In this document: positions 16,230 to 24,896 of the stretch, in pieces
Layout of the letters: each line of letters opens with the position of its first letter
How positions within the stretch are numbered: the first letter of the stretch is position 1
Source: Blautia sp. MSJ-9
GTDB taxonomy: Bacteria; Bacillota; Clostridia; Lachnospirales; Lachnospiraceae
Direction: 5' to 3'
DNA: 43,908 nucleotides
Assembly (NCBI RefSeq): GCF_018919065.1
Contig: NZ_JAHLQG010000037.1
Span: 1 to 43,908 of the forward strand
Program-made: the position numbers and the translations under genes
The notes under the pieces: model-generated
Told to the model about the DNA's origin: nothing
The model's database searches: none
The model's input: only the letters and a program-made list of their open reading frames with translations

Positions 16230-17573
16230 TTAATATTCCGATCCGTCTCCATAATCTACAGAATCATCACTGTAATCATCCGACTCATCATAACTGTCAT
16301 CGTAACTTCCATCGTCATAACTACTGTCATCCGAACTTCCGTCACTATAGTTGCTGTCATCACTACTACCATCACTTCCGTCAGATACATCAGAACCATC
16401 ACCTGAAGAACTGTTGTCAGAAGAATCTGTTGAATCTGTAGTGGCAGCATCTGCTCCGCCATTATATCCAGGCACACCGCCATTGCTGAGTGTACTAGGC
16501 CAGAAATCTACATAGCATGCATTCTGCAGTGTTACATTCTTCGCTTCTGCCATCTCACTTACTGTTACAAGCTTATATCCCTGTGCAATAAGATCTGGAA
16601 TCAATCTCAAGGCCGCCTTTACAGATGGTTCGTGAATATCATGCATAAGAATGATAGATCCATCCGTAAGATCTCCATTCATTACAGCATTATAATCTCC
16701 ATCTGCATCCATAAGTTTCCAGTCCTCTGTGTCCAATGACCACATAAAGAACGGTTTGTTTACTGTATTATAAATATCTGTATTTCCATCACCATACGGT
16801 GCACGTGCTACACTTGCTGTCTGTCCACATGCCTGCATCAGAGCATCGTCCGTATCAGAGAACTGCTTGGCAACTGCATCAATGTCAATTGTTGTCAACT
16901 GTGTGTGATCCCAGGAATGGCTTCCGATCTCACATCCAATCTCCAGCATACGCTTCGGTGCATCCGGATATGCACTTACATTCTGACCAAGCATGAAGAA
17001 TGTTGCATGAGCATTGTTCTCCTCCAGGCAGTCCAGAAGTTCATCTGTATACTGTCCAGGACCATCATCAAATGTCAATGCCAGCATCGGCCGCACCTGC
17101 GACGGGTCATAAGAACCATCATCATTGAAATAGTAATCCTTTACTCCCTTAGTTACCCATCCGGTCTGAATATATCCATTCTCATCAAAAGAATACGTTA
17201 CACCGTCAATATCCTGAAATCCATTTGCAAAATATGTACCATCTGCATTCTGATACCACTTTCCATTGGCATCCTCATGCCATCCCGCTGTCATGGTTGT
17301 AATCTTATCCGTATCTGATTTACCCTTCAAAGGCTGTCTCACCGCAGCATCAGAATTGGTCTGTACTTCCTCCTCCGTCTCTGCCTGAGCCTGCACAGTA
17401 GACTTACTGCCACCTCCAGCTATACGATGAGCGATCGGAACGATAATTCCTCTCACCACAAACACAATTGCCAGAATCAGTCCAACTACAGAAAGTCCGA
17501 TCTTCGTATAATGGCGGATCATCATCTGGCGTTTTTTTCTGCGCATCCTCTCGCGCAAAACCCGCTTATCCAT
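16230..17573 (-). CDS. Membrane-anchored polysaccharide deacetylase (NodB/CE4 type)
   Basis: This is a 447-residue envelope enzyme expected to remove N-acetyl groups from peptidoglycan or another surface glycan. A basic N-terminus precedes one transmembrane anchor (25-45). Residues ~98-155 hold two choline-binding/cell-wall-binding-like repeats (GWHEDANGKWYQNADG, then GVTYSFDENGYIQTGW). The CE4 domain shows TFDDGPG (167-173), HSWDH (219-223), RAPYG (257-261) and LMHDIH (309-314), so all metal and catalytic motifs are present. Residues 375-447 are nearly all Ser, Asp, Gly and Tyr. The start at 17573 has AAAGGA three bases upstream. It stands 214 bases downstream of the next cluster. Confidence 0.9.
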   Translation of the reverse strand: MDKRVLRERMRRKKRQMMIRHYTKIGLSVVGLILAIVFVVRGIIVPIAHRIAGGGSKSTVQAQAETEEEVQTNSDAAVRQPLKGKSDTDKITTMTAGWHEDANGKWYQNADGTYFANGFQDIDGVTYSFDENGYIQTGWVTKGVKDYYFNDDGSYDPSQVRPMLALTFDDGPGQYTDELLDCLEENNAHATFFMLGQNVSAYPDAPKRMLEIGCEIGSHSWDHTQLTTIDIDAVAKQFSDTDDALMQACGQTASVARAPYGDGNTDIYNTVNKPFFMWSLDTEDWKLMDADGDYNAVMNGDLTDGSIILMHDIHEPSVKAALRLIPDLIAQGYKLVTVSEMAEAKNVTLQNACYVDFWPSTLSNGGVPGYNGGADAATTDSTDSSDNSSSGDGSDVSDGSDGSSDDSNYSDGSSDDSSYDDGSYDDSYDESDDYSDDSVDYGDGSEY

Positions 17574-17743
17574 TGTTTCCTTTCCCCGCTTCTGTTACTT
17601 TATATTTTACCAAAAAGTCTGTATCTTTTCGCTGACTTTAATCATAACTCATTTATCTGACAAATACAATGCCATTTATTCGCCTTATTCTACCTTTTCT
17701 GCGAATCCGATTGCACAGATGAAAAAGCCTCAGCGTAGCCCGG

Positions 17744-17793
17744 TTACTGTTCGTTCCACTCCCAGCAACACATTTCGAGGAATATCATCAGTT
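17744..17793. repeat. dispersed intergenic repeat, family 1 (copy)
   Basis: GTTACTGTTCGTTCC, CCCAGCAACACATTTCGAGG and AATATCATCAGT align base for base with most of 13361-13410. This copy runs into the last codons of the trigger-factor-like lipoprotein gene. Confidence 0.6.
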
Positions 17794-19092
17794 ATCGCTA
17801 ATATCCTCTGTACCTAATTCATCCTCCAGATTTTTATCAACATCTGAAGTATCCTGGTCAGAATCAGATACCTCTTCGTCTGTATCATTCGTCTCGGCAT
17901 CCGCATTGTCCACCTCTGTGGAGTCCTGCTCAGTATCCCCTGCGGCATCTGCATCATCTGCGATTACATCACCATTTGCAACTTTCTCACTGACACTTGC
18001 ATTCTTTACAATGAAATCCTCTACTCTGAGAAGGCCGATGGACTCATCCACATAACTCTGTCCGTATGTGTCAACCAGTTCTGCAATATCACTGGCTCCC
18101 ATCTGCTCAACCAGCTCATTCTGCAGTTGAAGACTCTCTTTGTCATCCAGTGACAAGCCCTCTGCATCCATAATTCCCTGTACGATCAGATTCTGCTTTA
18201 CTTTTCCCTCTGCATACTGCTGACACTGCTCGTCAAAATCATCCTTGGAGATTCCCTGACTGTCAATAAACTCCTCCAAAGTCATATCAGCAGGTTCTGC
18301 ATAAAGCTGTTCCATACTGTTCTTAAACTCTGTAATCTGAGTATCCAGATCCTCCTGTGGATACTCTTTCACTTCAGAATTCTCAAGAACTGTTGTCCAT
18401 GCTGTATTCTTAAGGACTTCTTCTGCGGACTTCTTTGCATCATCTTCCAGCTGACTACGCACACCATCCCAGTATTCATCTACTGTAGTATAGTCTGTAT
18501 TTTTTGCCACCCACTCATCATTGAGTTCTCCTGCACGGCGAACATTCTGCACGGTAACTTTATAAACGACTTTCTGGCCTGCTAGTGTGTCATCCCCATA
18601 GTCTGATGGAAAATCAATCTCTATTTCCTTTGTATCGCCTTTCTTCATTCCGATCACACCGTTCTCGAAATCCTCGAACATCTGGCCATCACCAACTATA
18701 AAATCATAATTGTTTGCTGTGCCGCCATCAAAAGTCTGACCATCTTTTGTCCCTACATAATTTACAGTTACCAGATCTCCCTCCTGAGCTCCATCAGATA
18801 CAGGTTCTGCCTTATCCTGCAGATCCTCATTAATCTGTGCCTGTACATCATCGTCTGTGATCGCATCTACGGTATTGTCCAGAGTCAGTCCCTTATACTC
18901 TCCAATTGTAATATACTTATCTACATTCTCAACAGATACAAGACGGTTTGTCCCCACTTCCGCCTTCTTATCATCCACTGAACTCGTTTCTGTCTTTGTG
19001 TTATCTGTAATAACTGCGCTGCTGTCACCACATGCAGATGCTGTCAGCGCAAAACACGCCGCAAGCATAGCAAGATATATTCTTTTCTTCAT
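17788..19092 (-). CDS. Exported trigger-factor/FKBP-like peptidyl-prolyl isomerase lipoprotein
   Basis: This is a 434-residue lipoprotein with signal peptide MKKRIYLAM and lipobox LTASAC. It is followed by a trigger-factor-like layout: an FKBP domain (GDLVTVNYVGTKDGQTFDGG, GDTKEIEIDFPSDYG) and an alpha-helical C-terminal chaperone domain from about residue 180 (EYWDGVRSQLEDDAKK and onward). A tail of about 65 Asp/Glu/Thr/Ser-rich residues ends the protein. Classical trigger factor is cytosolic and ribosome bound; here the ribosome-binding domain is replaced by an export signal, so an extracytoplasmic folding role is inferred. The start at 19092 has GGGAG seven bases upstream, which removes the overlap with the upstream gene. 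It follows the deacetylase gene by 14 bases. Confidence 0.85.
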   Translation of the reverse strand: MKKRIYLAMLAACFALTASACGDSSAVITDNTKTETSSVDDKKAEVGTNRLVSVENVDKYITIGEYKGLTLDNTVDAITDDDVQAQINEDLQDKAEPVSDGAQEGDLVTVNYVGTKDGQTFDGGTANNYDFIVGDGQMFEDFENGVIGMKKGDTKEIEIDFPSDYGDDTLAGQKVVYKVTVQNVRRAGELNDEWVAKNTDYTTVDEYWDGVRSQLEDDAKKSAEEVLKNTAWTTVLENSEVKEYPQEDLDTQITEFKNSMEQLYAEPADMTLEEFIDSQGISKDDFDEQCQQYAEGKVKQNLIVQGIMDAEGLSLDDKESLQLQNELVEQMGASDIAELVDTYGQSYVDESIGLLRVEDFIVKNASVSEKVANGDVIADDADAAGDTEQDSTEVDNADAETNDTDEEVSDSDQDTSDVDKNLEDELGTEDISDN

Positions 19093-19106
19093 AATGATAC
19101 TCCCTT

Positions 19107-20561
19107 CTACATTTCCGGTACCGGAGTAGGTCTTGAGGAATCCCATACTTCTGATACATCAAAAAGATCACTGAGCATTTCCGGATTATAGTACATTCTG
19201 TATCCATCCAGATTTCTTCTTCCCTGGCGGAAATAATCGTCTGTGATCTGTACAAAGTACTGACTGGAATCTACATTACAGTAGTAACGATATCCCTGAC
19301 TCTTATAAAATTCATATTTCGCATTATCCGCAGTATAGCCTTCCCAGCTTCCGATGTCTGCGCCAAATGCAAAGATGATCATATCCGTCTTTCCTAAAAT
19401 CGGAGCTACATAGCTCTGCCATTCTGCATCATCTGTCTGCAGATCCTCAAGCGATCTCTCTGCAACATTCTTATGTCCCCAGGTATGACTTGCAAATTCC
19501 CATCCTTCTGCTTTCATGGCATCTGCTACAGCAGTTGCTTCCTTCACTTCCTGATCAAAGTCAAAATCCGGATGTTCTTCCAGGAATTTCTTCTGGTCAT
19601 CCTGAAGGTTCTCGCCTGTCTTATACGCACCATCTGTACGATATCCCAGCACACCGTTATATCCGGTCATCGCCAGAATTCCTTTTCTTCCATGGTAAGA
19701 GAAATCTGGATGTTCTTTTACAAAAGTATCGATCAGCGGAACCATATCATAGTCCCCGGTCGAAACGCTTCCGTCATCCTCGATATATTCATTCTTCACT
19801 TCACCATTCTCGTCCACAACAAGCTTCGAAGCAAATCCATCTCCATCCATATAGTGATAATAACTCACATCGTCCTGAGAAAGTACAAACGGGATCTTAC
19901 CCGGCGGAAGCATAATGCTGCCTCTGGACATTGTTCCATCCTCATTTACAATCGCCATATCGTGAGGGCTGACCATTACATAGCCCTTATCATACATACT
20001 CTGTATGATCTTGTTAAATTCATCAATCGTTGTCATATACTGATTATATCCGTCGGAATCAGACTCCCCGTCAAATGCCTTCGACGGATCTTTGATCAGT
20101 GTATGGAAAAAAACATGGGTGATCTGTTCCAGCGGATATTCTGTACAGGTTGCCCTGATATTCTCATATTCAGAAACTGCATTCTGCATATCTGTATTAC
20201 TGTCGTAATCCGACTGGCTCTTAAGCAGTTCTATCGCCCCATCGTAATCATACTGCGCTGCCATAAGGGAAGCCTGTTCCAGAGGAGATTCCTCCTGTGT
20301 ATCCTCCTCAGCATCTGTCCGCTCTTCACTCTCATCTGTATCCTGCTGTGTATCTTCTGCTGTATCTGTATCCTGTGTTGTATCAGCATCCGCTTCTTCA
20401 TCTGGCTGCTGCTCTGTTTTCTCCGTATTCTTCGTCTCTGTATCCTTAGACTCAGATTTCTGAAACGGAACATCCTGTTGAAAAGGAAGTAATCCACATC
20501 CGCTTAATGCTAATGATGCAGACAAAATCGCTGCCACTACACCTGCTGTCCTTTTTCTCAT
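19107..20561 (-). CDS. Polysaccharide-deacetylase-fold lipoprotein (paralogue A)
   Basis: This is a 484-residue lipoprotein: signal peptide with lipobox ALSGC, a Glu/Asp/Thr-rich linker of ~85 residues, a short TPR-like helical segment (YDYDGAIELL), then a NodB-related domain. Its first motif is LSQDDVSYY instead of TFDDG, but the aspartate pair is kept. The SHTWGH motif keeps the two metal-binding histidines, and a FAFGAD block follows. It ends with a QGRRNLDGYRMYYNPE segment. The substrate is unknown; it may be an enzyme or a catalytically altered glycan-binding protein. It is about half identical by eye to the gene just upstream. The start at 20561 has AAGGGGA upstream. Confidence 0.85.
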   Translation of the reverse strand: MRKRTAGVVAAILSASLALSGCGLLPFQQDVPFQKSESKDTETKNTEKTEQQPDEEADADTTQDTDTAEDTQQDTDESEERTDAEEDTQEESPLEQASLMAAQYDYDGAIELLKSQSDYDSNTDMQNAVSEYENIRATCTEYPLEQITHVFFHTLIKDPSKAFDGESDSDGYNQYMTTIDEFNKIIQSMYDKGYVMVSPHDMAIVNEDGTMSRGSIMLPPGKIPFVLSQDDVSYYHYMDGDGFASKLVVDENGEVKNEYIEDDGSVSTGDYDMVPLIDTFVKEHPDFSYHGRKGILAMTGYNGVLGYRTDGAYKTGENLQDDQKKFLEEHPDFDFDQEVKEATAVADAMKAEGWEFASHTWGHKNVAERSLEDLQTDDAEWQSYVAPILGKTDMIIFAFGADIGSWEGYTADNAKYEFYKSQGYRYYCNVDSSQYFVQITDDYFRQGRRNLDGYRMYYNPEMLSDLFDVSEVWDSSRPTPVPEM

Positions 20562-20590
20562 GTTTTCCCCTTTCGTTTCTATATCAATAC

Positions 20591-22432
20591 TCACCCCATG
20601 GTCGGAACCGGCACTGGTCTGGAAGAATCAAAAACTTCCTGCGCATCAAACAGATCTGACAGAAGTTCAGGATTATAATACATTCTGTATCCGTCCAGAT
20701 TCCTTCTTCCCTGGCGGAAATAATTACTGCGGATCTGCACAAAATACTGACTGGAATCTACATTACAATAATAGTTATATCCCTGACTCTTAAGATATTC
20801 AAATTTCTCCCCTGAATAATCCTCTACACTTGTAAGATCTGCACCAAATGCAAAGATAATAATATCTGTTCCACCGATCAACGGGTCTACATTCTCTTTA
20901 AATCGCTGAGTATCTGCCTGCAATTTCTCCAGACTGATCTGGCTTACATTCTGGTGTCCCCAGGTATGACTTGCAAACAGCCATCCTTCATCCTTCATTA
21001 CCTGTGCAACTTTCATTGCACCTTCTCTCTCTGTATTCAGGTCAAAGTCCGGATGTTCATCCAGCCACTTCACCTTATCAGCATCCAGGTCATCCGGTCT
21101 GGTCTCATAACTGCTATCTGTACGATAACCAAGGATTCCATTATACCCTGTAAGTGCCACGATTCCCTTCGCACCTCTATATGAGAAATCAGGATGTTCT
21201 TCTACAAAACGGTCGATTAATGGAACCATATCATAATCACCTACAGAAATGCTTCCATCATCTTCTACATATTCATTGCGCACTTTACCCTCATCATCCA
21301 CGATAAGCTTCGTCGCAAATCCGTCTCCGTCCATGTAATGATAATAACATACATCATCCTGAGAAAGTACAAACGGCACTTTACCCGGAGGGAGCAGAAT
21401 CTCGCCGGCATTCATATTGCCATTCTCATCTGCAGTCGCCATATCATAGATGCTGACCATAACATACCCTTTATCATACATACTCTGTGTGATCTGATTA
21501 AATTCATCAATCGTTGTCATTACCTGGTCGTAATCCCCGGATTTATAATCTCCGTCAAATGCCTTGCTGGTGTCTTTGATCAGTGTATGGTAAAAAACAT
21601 GTGTCACCTGATCAAGCGGCCAGGAAACACAGGAGTCCTTCTTCTTCTGATAAACTTTAACTGCATGCTGGAATTTCTCACTTGTCTGATATGTGTCGCT
21701 GGCCTGAAGCATCTCTATCGCTTTATCATAATCATACTGATTCGCCGCATGTTTGGCACGTCTGTAAAGAGCCTTATCCTCTTTGCTTAATCCATCTGCA
21801 TCTGTTTCAGGTTCCGGAGTTACTGTGTTCTCCACTTCTGTCTCAGAATCTGTCTCCGTGGATGCAGTCTGTGCAGGTTCTTCCTTCTTTGTACCAATGG
21901 ACTTCGCCATTTCCGTAATCTTCGTCTGCTGCTCCCTGAAAAAAGTCTGCAATTCTTCTCCATAAAATCCAACACCGATTCCAATCGCCGCTGCTGCCGC
22001 AACGATCACTCCACCCGCAATCCGAATTCTCTTCTTTCTGCGGCGGCTCTTGTTCCTGCGTTCCTGTCTCGCAGCTCTTCGGGCTTCATATGCGTCATTA
22101 TCATCGTAAAAAAAATCTTCATCCTCACTTGCAGCCGGAGGCTCTTCCTCTTCCACCTGTGCAGACCTTGTCTCTGTTTTTGACGTTTCTGACTCAGACT
22201 TCTGCTCAGATTCTTCTGATACATCCGCCTCTGCTTCCTGTTCATTTTCTACTGCGGCTGCTTCCATTTGCATCTCTGCCGGCGCTGCTATATCTGTTTC
22301 CCCTGTTGTATCCGTTTCCTCTGCTGCATCTGTATTCTCTGCAGTGCTTGTCTGTGTCTCTGTTTTTTCCTCTTCTGGAATATCCGAAAGTCTCTCCTCT
22401 GTATTCTCAGAGTCAGGCTTCAATTCACTCAT
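20591..22432 (-). CDS. Membrane-anchored polysaccharide-deacetylase-fold protein (paralogue B)
   Basis: This 613-residue protein has an unusual topology. A ~135-residue acidic, low-complexity cytoplasmic N-terminus is followed by a basic stop-transfer sequence (KSRRRKKRIR) and one membrane span rich in Ala/Gly/Val near 145-165. A second acidic linker, a TPR-like YDYDKAIEML segment and the same deacetylase-fold domain as its downstream neighbour come next (LSQDDVCYY, SHTWGH, FAFGAD, QGRRNLDGYRMYYNPE). The two domains are clearly products of tandem duplication, with the anchor changed from membrane span to lipid. The start at 22432 has GAGGAGA five bases upstream. It is the first gene of the three-gene cluster. 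Confidence 0.85.
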   Translation of the reverse strand: MSELKPDSENTEERLSDIPEEEKTETQTSTAENTDAAEETDTTGETDIAAPAEMQMEAAAVENEQEAEADVSEESEQKSESETSKTETRSAQVEEEEPPAASEDEDFFYDDNDAYEARRAARQERRNKSRRRKKRIRIAGGVIVAAAAAIGIGVGFYGEELQTFFREQQTKITEMAKSIGTKKEEPAQTASTETDSETEVENTVTPEPETDADGLSKEDKALYRRAKHAANQYDYDKAIEMLQASDTYQTSEKFQHAVKVYQKKKDSCVSWPLDQVTHVFYHTLIKDTSKAFDGDYKSGDYDQVMTTIDEFNQITQSMYDKGYVMVSIYDMATADENGNMNAGEILLPPGKVPFVLSQDDVCYYHYMDGDGFATKLIVDDEGKVRNEYVEDDGSISVGDYDMVPLIDRFVEEHPDFSYRGAKGIVALTGYNGILGYRTDSSYETRPDDLDADKVKWLDEHPDFDLNTEREGAMKVAQVMKDEGWLFASHTWGHQNVSQISLEKLQADTQRFKENVDPLIGGTDIIIFAFGADLTSVEDYSGEKFEYLKSQGYNYYCNVDSSQYFVQIRSNYFRQGRRNLDGYRMYYNPELLSDLFDAQEVFDSSRPVPVPTMG

Positions 22433-22471
22433 ACTTTTCTCCTCTTTATCATCCGAATAATGTTACTGTCC

Positions 22472-22634
22472 TAGTACATCGAAAATTAAGTAACCGCCAT
22501 ATTGACTTGTCTGATTTTTCATCTGCCGCGTTGTCGTCAATCGCCGTAGCCACCGCTACGCCTCATTCCTCCGCCTTGCATATGGGAAAATCATCCTGCG
22601 TCAATATAGCAGATACTTAATTTTCGATGTACTA
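22472..22634. mobile_element. MITE-like element with perfect terminal inverted repeats
   Basis: AGTACATCGAAAATTAAGTA (22473-22492) is repeated exactly inverted at 22614-22633. Inner complementary blocks continue: ATATTGAC (22500-22507) with GTCAATAT (22600-22607), and CGTAGC/GCTACG near 22547-22562 with a 4-nt loop. The whole ~160 bp can therefore fold into a single hairpin. It is bounded by TA on both sides, consistent with a TA target duplication as made by IS630/Tc1-like transposases. It has no coding capacity. It lies between the divergent genes at 22432 and 22847. Confidence 0.8.
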
Positions 22635-22749
22635 TCAATATTATAACCACACTAAGTCATTCCATCCTGTAAAAATGTTTTTACCATGATTATAACCTGT
22701 AATAAACTAAATTTCTACCGGTTTCCTCCCATTAATTGTTTTTTAATAA

Positions 22750-22778
22750 TTGCCTTTTGTCTTATTTAATGATAAAAT
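22750..22778 (+). promoter_or_regulatory. promoter of the small membrane protein gene
   Basis: -35 TTGCCT (22750-22755), 17-nt spacer and -10 TAAAAT (22773-22778). It is about 70 bases upstream of the start codon at 22847. Confidence 0.65.
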
Positions 22779-22846
22779 AAACGTTATGCAAAGGATTGTC
22801 TATCCGTAACAGTCCCTGTGAAAACACATACATTAGGAGGATGCAA

Positions 22847-23302
22847 ATGAGTACAGTAACAATAGTCCTTCTGGTCATTCTTGTTATCCTGATCGCTGCA
22901 CTGATCGGTTTATATTTCTTCGGCAAAAAAGCCCAGAAGAAACAGGAAGAACAGCAGGCTCAGATTGAAGCAACAAAACAAACCGTTTCCATGCTGGTTA
23001 TCGATAAAAAAAGGATGCCGTTGAAAGATTCCGGACTTCCTCAGATGGTAATTGATCAGACACCTAAGCTTATGCGCCGTTCCAAACTTCCGATCGTTAA
23101 AGCAAAAGTTGGGCCAAGGATCGCAATCATGATCGCAGACGAGAAAGTCTTCGACCTGATCCCTGTTAAGAAAGAGATCAAAGCTGAAGTAAGCGGTCTT
23201 TACATCGTAGGAGTAAAGGGAATCCGTGGTTCACTGGAAGCACCGGCTCCTAAGAAGAAAGGATTCTTCGCAAGATTTAAGAAAGATAAAGCTGCCAAAT
23301 AA
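22847..23302 (+). CDS. Small single-pass membrane protein of unknown function
   Basis: This is a 151-residue protein. Residues 4-26 form one strongly hydrophobic span (TVTIVLLVILVILIAALIGL), followed by a short Lys/Gln/Glu-rich coiled segment. A soluble domain rich in Ile/Val/Lys comes next (SMLVIDKKRMPLKDSGLP, PIVKAKVGPRIAIMI, VFDLIPVKKEIKAEVSG), and a basic C-terminus ends the protein. I recall similar proteins in Clostridia but know no function. The start at 22847 is fixed by AGGAGG six bases upstream; the ATG two codons earlier touches that site. It has its own promoter and terminator. Confidence 0.75.
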   Translation: MSTVTIVLLVILVILIAALIGLYFFGKKAQKKQEEQQAQIEATKQTVSMLVIDKKRMPLKDSGLPQMVIDQTPKLMRRSKLPIVKAKVGPRIAIMIADEKVFDLIPVKKEIKAEVSGLYIVGVKGIRGSLEAPAPKKKGFFARFKKDKAAK

Positions 23303-23323
23303 TTGCAGTTAACCGTAAAATAT

Positions 23324-23372
23324 AAGCCCGCAGATTTATGATCATTTTTGTATCATAGATATGCGGGCTTTT
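23324..23372 (+). terminator. terminator of the small membrane protein gene
   Basis: AAGCCCGCA (23324-23332) pairs with TGCGGGCTT (23362-23370), with an inner TATGAT/ATCATA stem. It lies 22 bases after the stop codon and ends in TTTT. Confidence 0.85.
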
Positions 23373-23420
23373 ATGATTTAAATTATACAGATTGAATTAT
23401 CCTCTTCACTGCCTGATTTG

Positions 23421-23477
23421 AGTCAAGCAGATAAAATATGACCAAACAACTGCTCTGCAGTTTCTTCGGTTAAATTG
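23421..23477. repeat. dispersed intergenic repeat, family 2 (copy)
   Basis: AAGCAGATAAAAT, CTGCTCTGCAGTTT and TTCGGTTAAATT occur in the same order as the matching blocks at 32077-32150 and, in part, 33774-33835. It abuts the end of the DUF1934 gene. Confidence 0.55.
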
Positions 23478-23916
23478 TAAAATCCTTACAGTCCTTCGGC
23501 TGTGCCTTGATTGCAAGATAACAGTCTGCCACATGCTCCTGATTCATATCCAGTGCATAGTCTACTTTCATATTAAGACTGCTGTCACCCTCTTCCAGAT
23601 TCAGGTTCGTTGCAGCAATTCCCATCTCAATCGTTCCATACGGAGTGGTATAGTAAGTCATATTCTTCTTACCCTGCTCAAAAACCATATGCACATTGAC
23701 TACGCCTTTCTTGCGCACTTCCATTCCTTTCGGGGAAATTTTTATGTAATTGATCGTCGGCTCTGCGAAGTCCTCCATAATCTCCTCATAACGAAGATAA
23801 TGACTTCCATTTCGGAAATAATACTCTCCCGGCACAACAATCTCAATTGGCTCCTGCTCGCCTTCTGCATCTATTGTCTGAAGTCCACTTACGTGGATCA
23901 GTACTTCTTTATCCAT
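23470..23916 (-). CDS. DUF1934 family protein (YwiB-like)
   Basis: This 148-residue protein is of the DUF1934/YwiB family, a calycin-like beta barrel of unknown function in Firmicutes. It has VLIHVSGLQ at the start, a GEYYFRNGSHYLRYEE block, a YTTPYGTIEMGI block and a C-terminal DYALDMN strand. There is no signal peptide. The start at 23916 has GGGAG upstream. It lies 118 bases downstream of murI on the same strand. The last codons reach into a copy of the family 2 intergenic repeat. Confidence 0.85.
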   Translation of the reverse strand: MDKEVLIHVSGLQTIDAEGEQEPIEIVVPGEYYFRNGSHYLRYEEIMEDFAEPTINYIKISPKGMEVRKKGVVNVHMVFEQGKKNMTYYTTPYGTIEMGIAATNLNLEEGDSSLNMKVDYALDMNQEHVADCYLAIKAQPKDCKDFTI

Positions 23917-24034
23917 TCTCTCTTACTCCCAATATTCTTACTGAATCGTTACTGTTCACTTTATGCCCAGCAACCCTATATCTTCTATTTCTATGTAATA
24001 TCTTTCCGCTGATCATCTTCCGAGTCGCATCACA

Positions 24035-24856
24035 TTAATACTTCTCAATATCAATCTTCTGCGTCATCTCTACATCATACGGCAGAATCGAATTTGCAAA
24101 TGCCTTAAATTCATCTGCCAAGTCACTGACAAAGAATCTATACGGAAATTCCTTCTGCTCCATACCTGTACTGGAAAGACCTTTCTCCTCCAGCAGTCTG
24201 CCAAGCTCCAATGCTGTCTCATATGCCGGATTCACCAGACACACATTATCACTCATAATCTTTCTGATCGTAGAACGAAGCAGCGGATAATGAGTACATC
24301 CAAGAATCAGTGTATCCACATCCTTATCCTGCAGCTCTTTCAGATATCTGGCCGCCACTTCATCCGTCACAGGATCATGGAGCCATCCTTCCTCCACCAG
24401 CGGTACAAAAAGGGGGCAGGCTTTTCCAAACACAGTGATCTCCGGATCCAGCTGCTTAAGATATTCCGCATGAATCCCGGTTCCTACTGTTCCCACAGTA
24501 CCAATAACTCCCACACGTTTGTTTCTGGTCTGTGCTGCCGCAACTTTCGCTCCCGGCTCGATCACGCCAATGATCGGAATGTCAAATTCATCCCTTACTG
24601 CATCCAGGGCAAAAGCACTGGCCGTATTACAGGCGATCACAATTGCTTTCACCTGCTGCTCCTGCAGAAAACGGATGATCTGACGTGAGTACCGAATGAT
24701 CGTCTCCTTTGATTTACTTCCATAAGGCACTCTCGCCGTATCACCAAAATATACGATTTTCTCTGAAGGAAGATTACGCATGATCTCACGCGCAACCGTC
24801 AGCCCTCCCACACCGGAATCAAAAACTCCAATCGGTGCCTCTCTATCTATTTTCAT
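24035..24856 (-). CDS. murI: Glutamate racemase
   Basis: MurI converts L-glutamate to D-glutamate for peptidoglycan synthesis in the cytoplasm. The 273-residue protein has GVFDSGVGGLTV near the N-terminus, catalytic Cys76 in ACNTAS and catalytic Cys187 in GCTHYPLL, and is full length. The start at 24856 is chosen because GGAGAGA lies just upstream; the longer frame to 24919 would run into the upstream gene. It lies between a small membrane protein gene and the DUF1934 gene. Confidence 0.95.
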   Translation of the reverse strand: MKIDREAPIGVFDSGVGGLTVAREIMRNLPSEKIVYFGDTARVPYGSKSKETIIRYSRQIIRFLQEQQVKAIVIACNTASAFALDAVRDEFDIPIIGVIEPGAKVAAAQTRNKRVGVIGTVGTVGTGIHAEYLKQLDPEITVFGKACPLFVPLVEEGWLHDPVTDEVAARYLKELQDKDVDTLILGCTHYPLLRSTIRKIMSDNVCLVNPAYETALELGRLLEEKGLSSTGMEQKEFPYRFFVSDLADEFKAFANSILPYDVEMTQKIDIEKY

Positions 24857-24896
24857 TGATTTCTCTCCATCTCTTTTTGATTGTTTCACTATTCTA

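Noticed and set aside
15941..16252. 103-codon open frame between glgB and the deacetylase (minus)
   Set aside because: It contains the strong terminator hairpin 16168-16211 and overlaps the end of the deacetylase gene. Its translation has no recognisable features.
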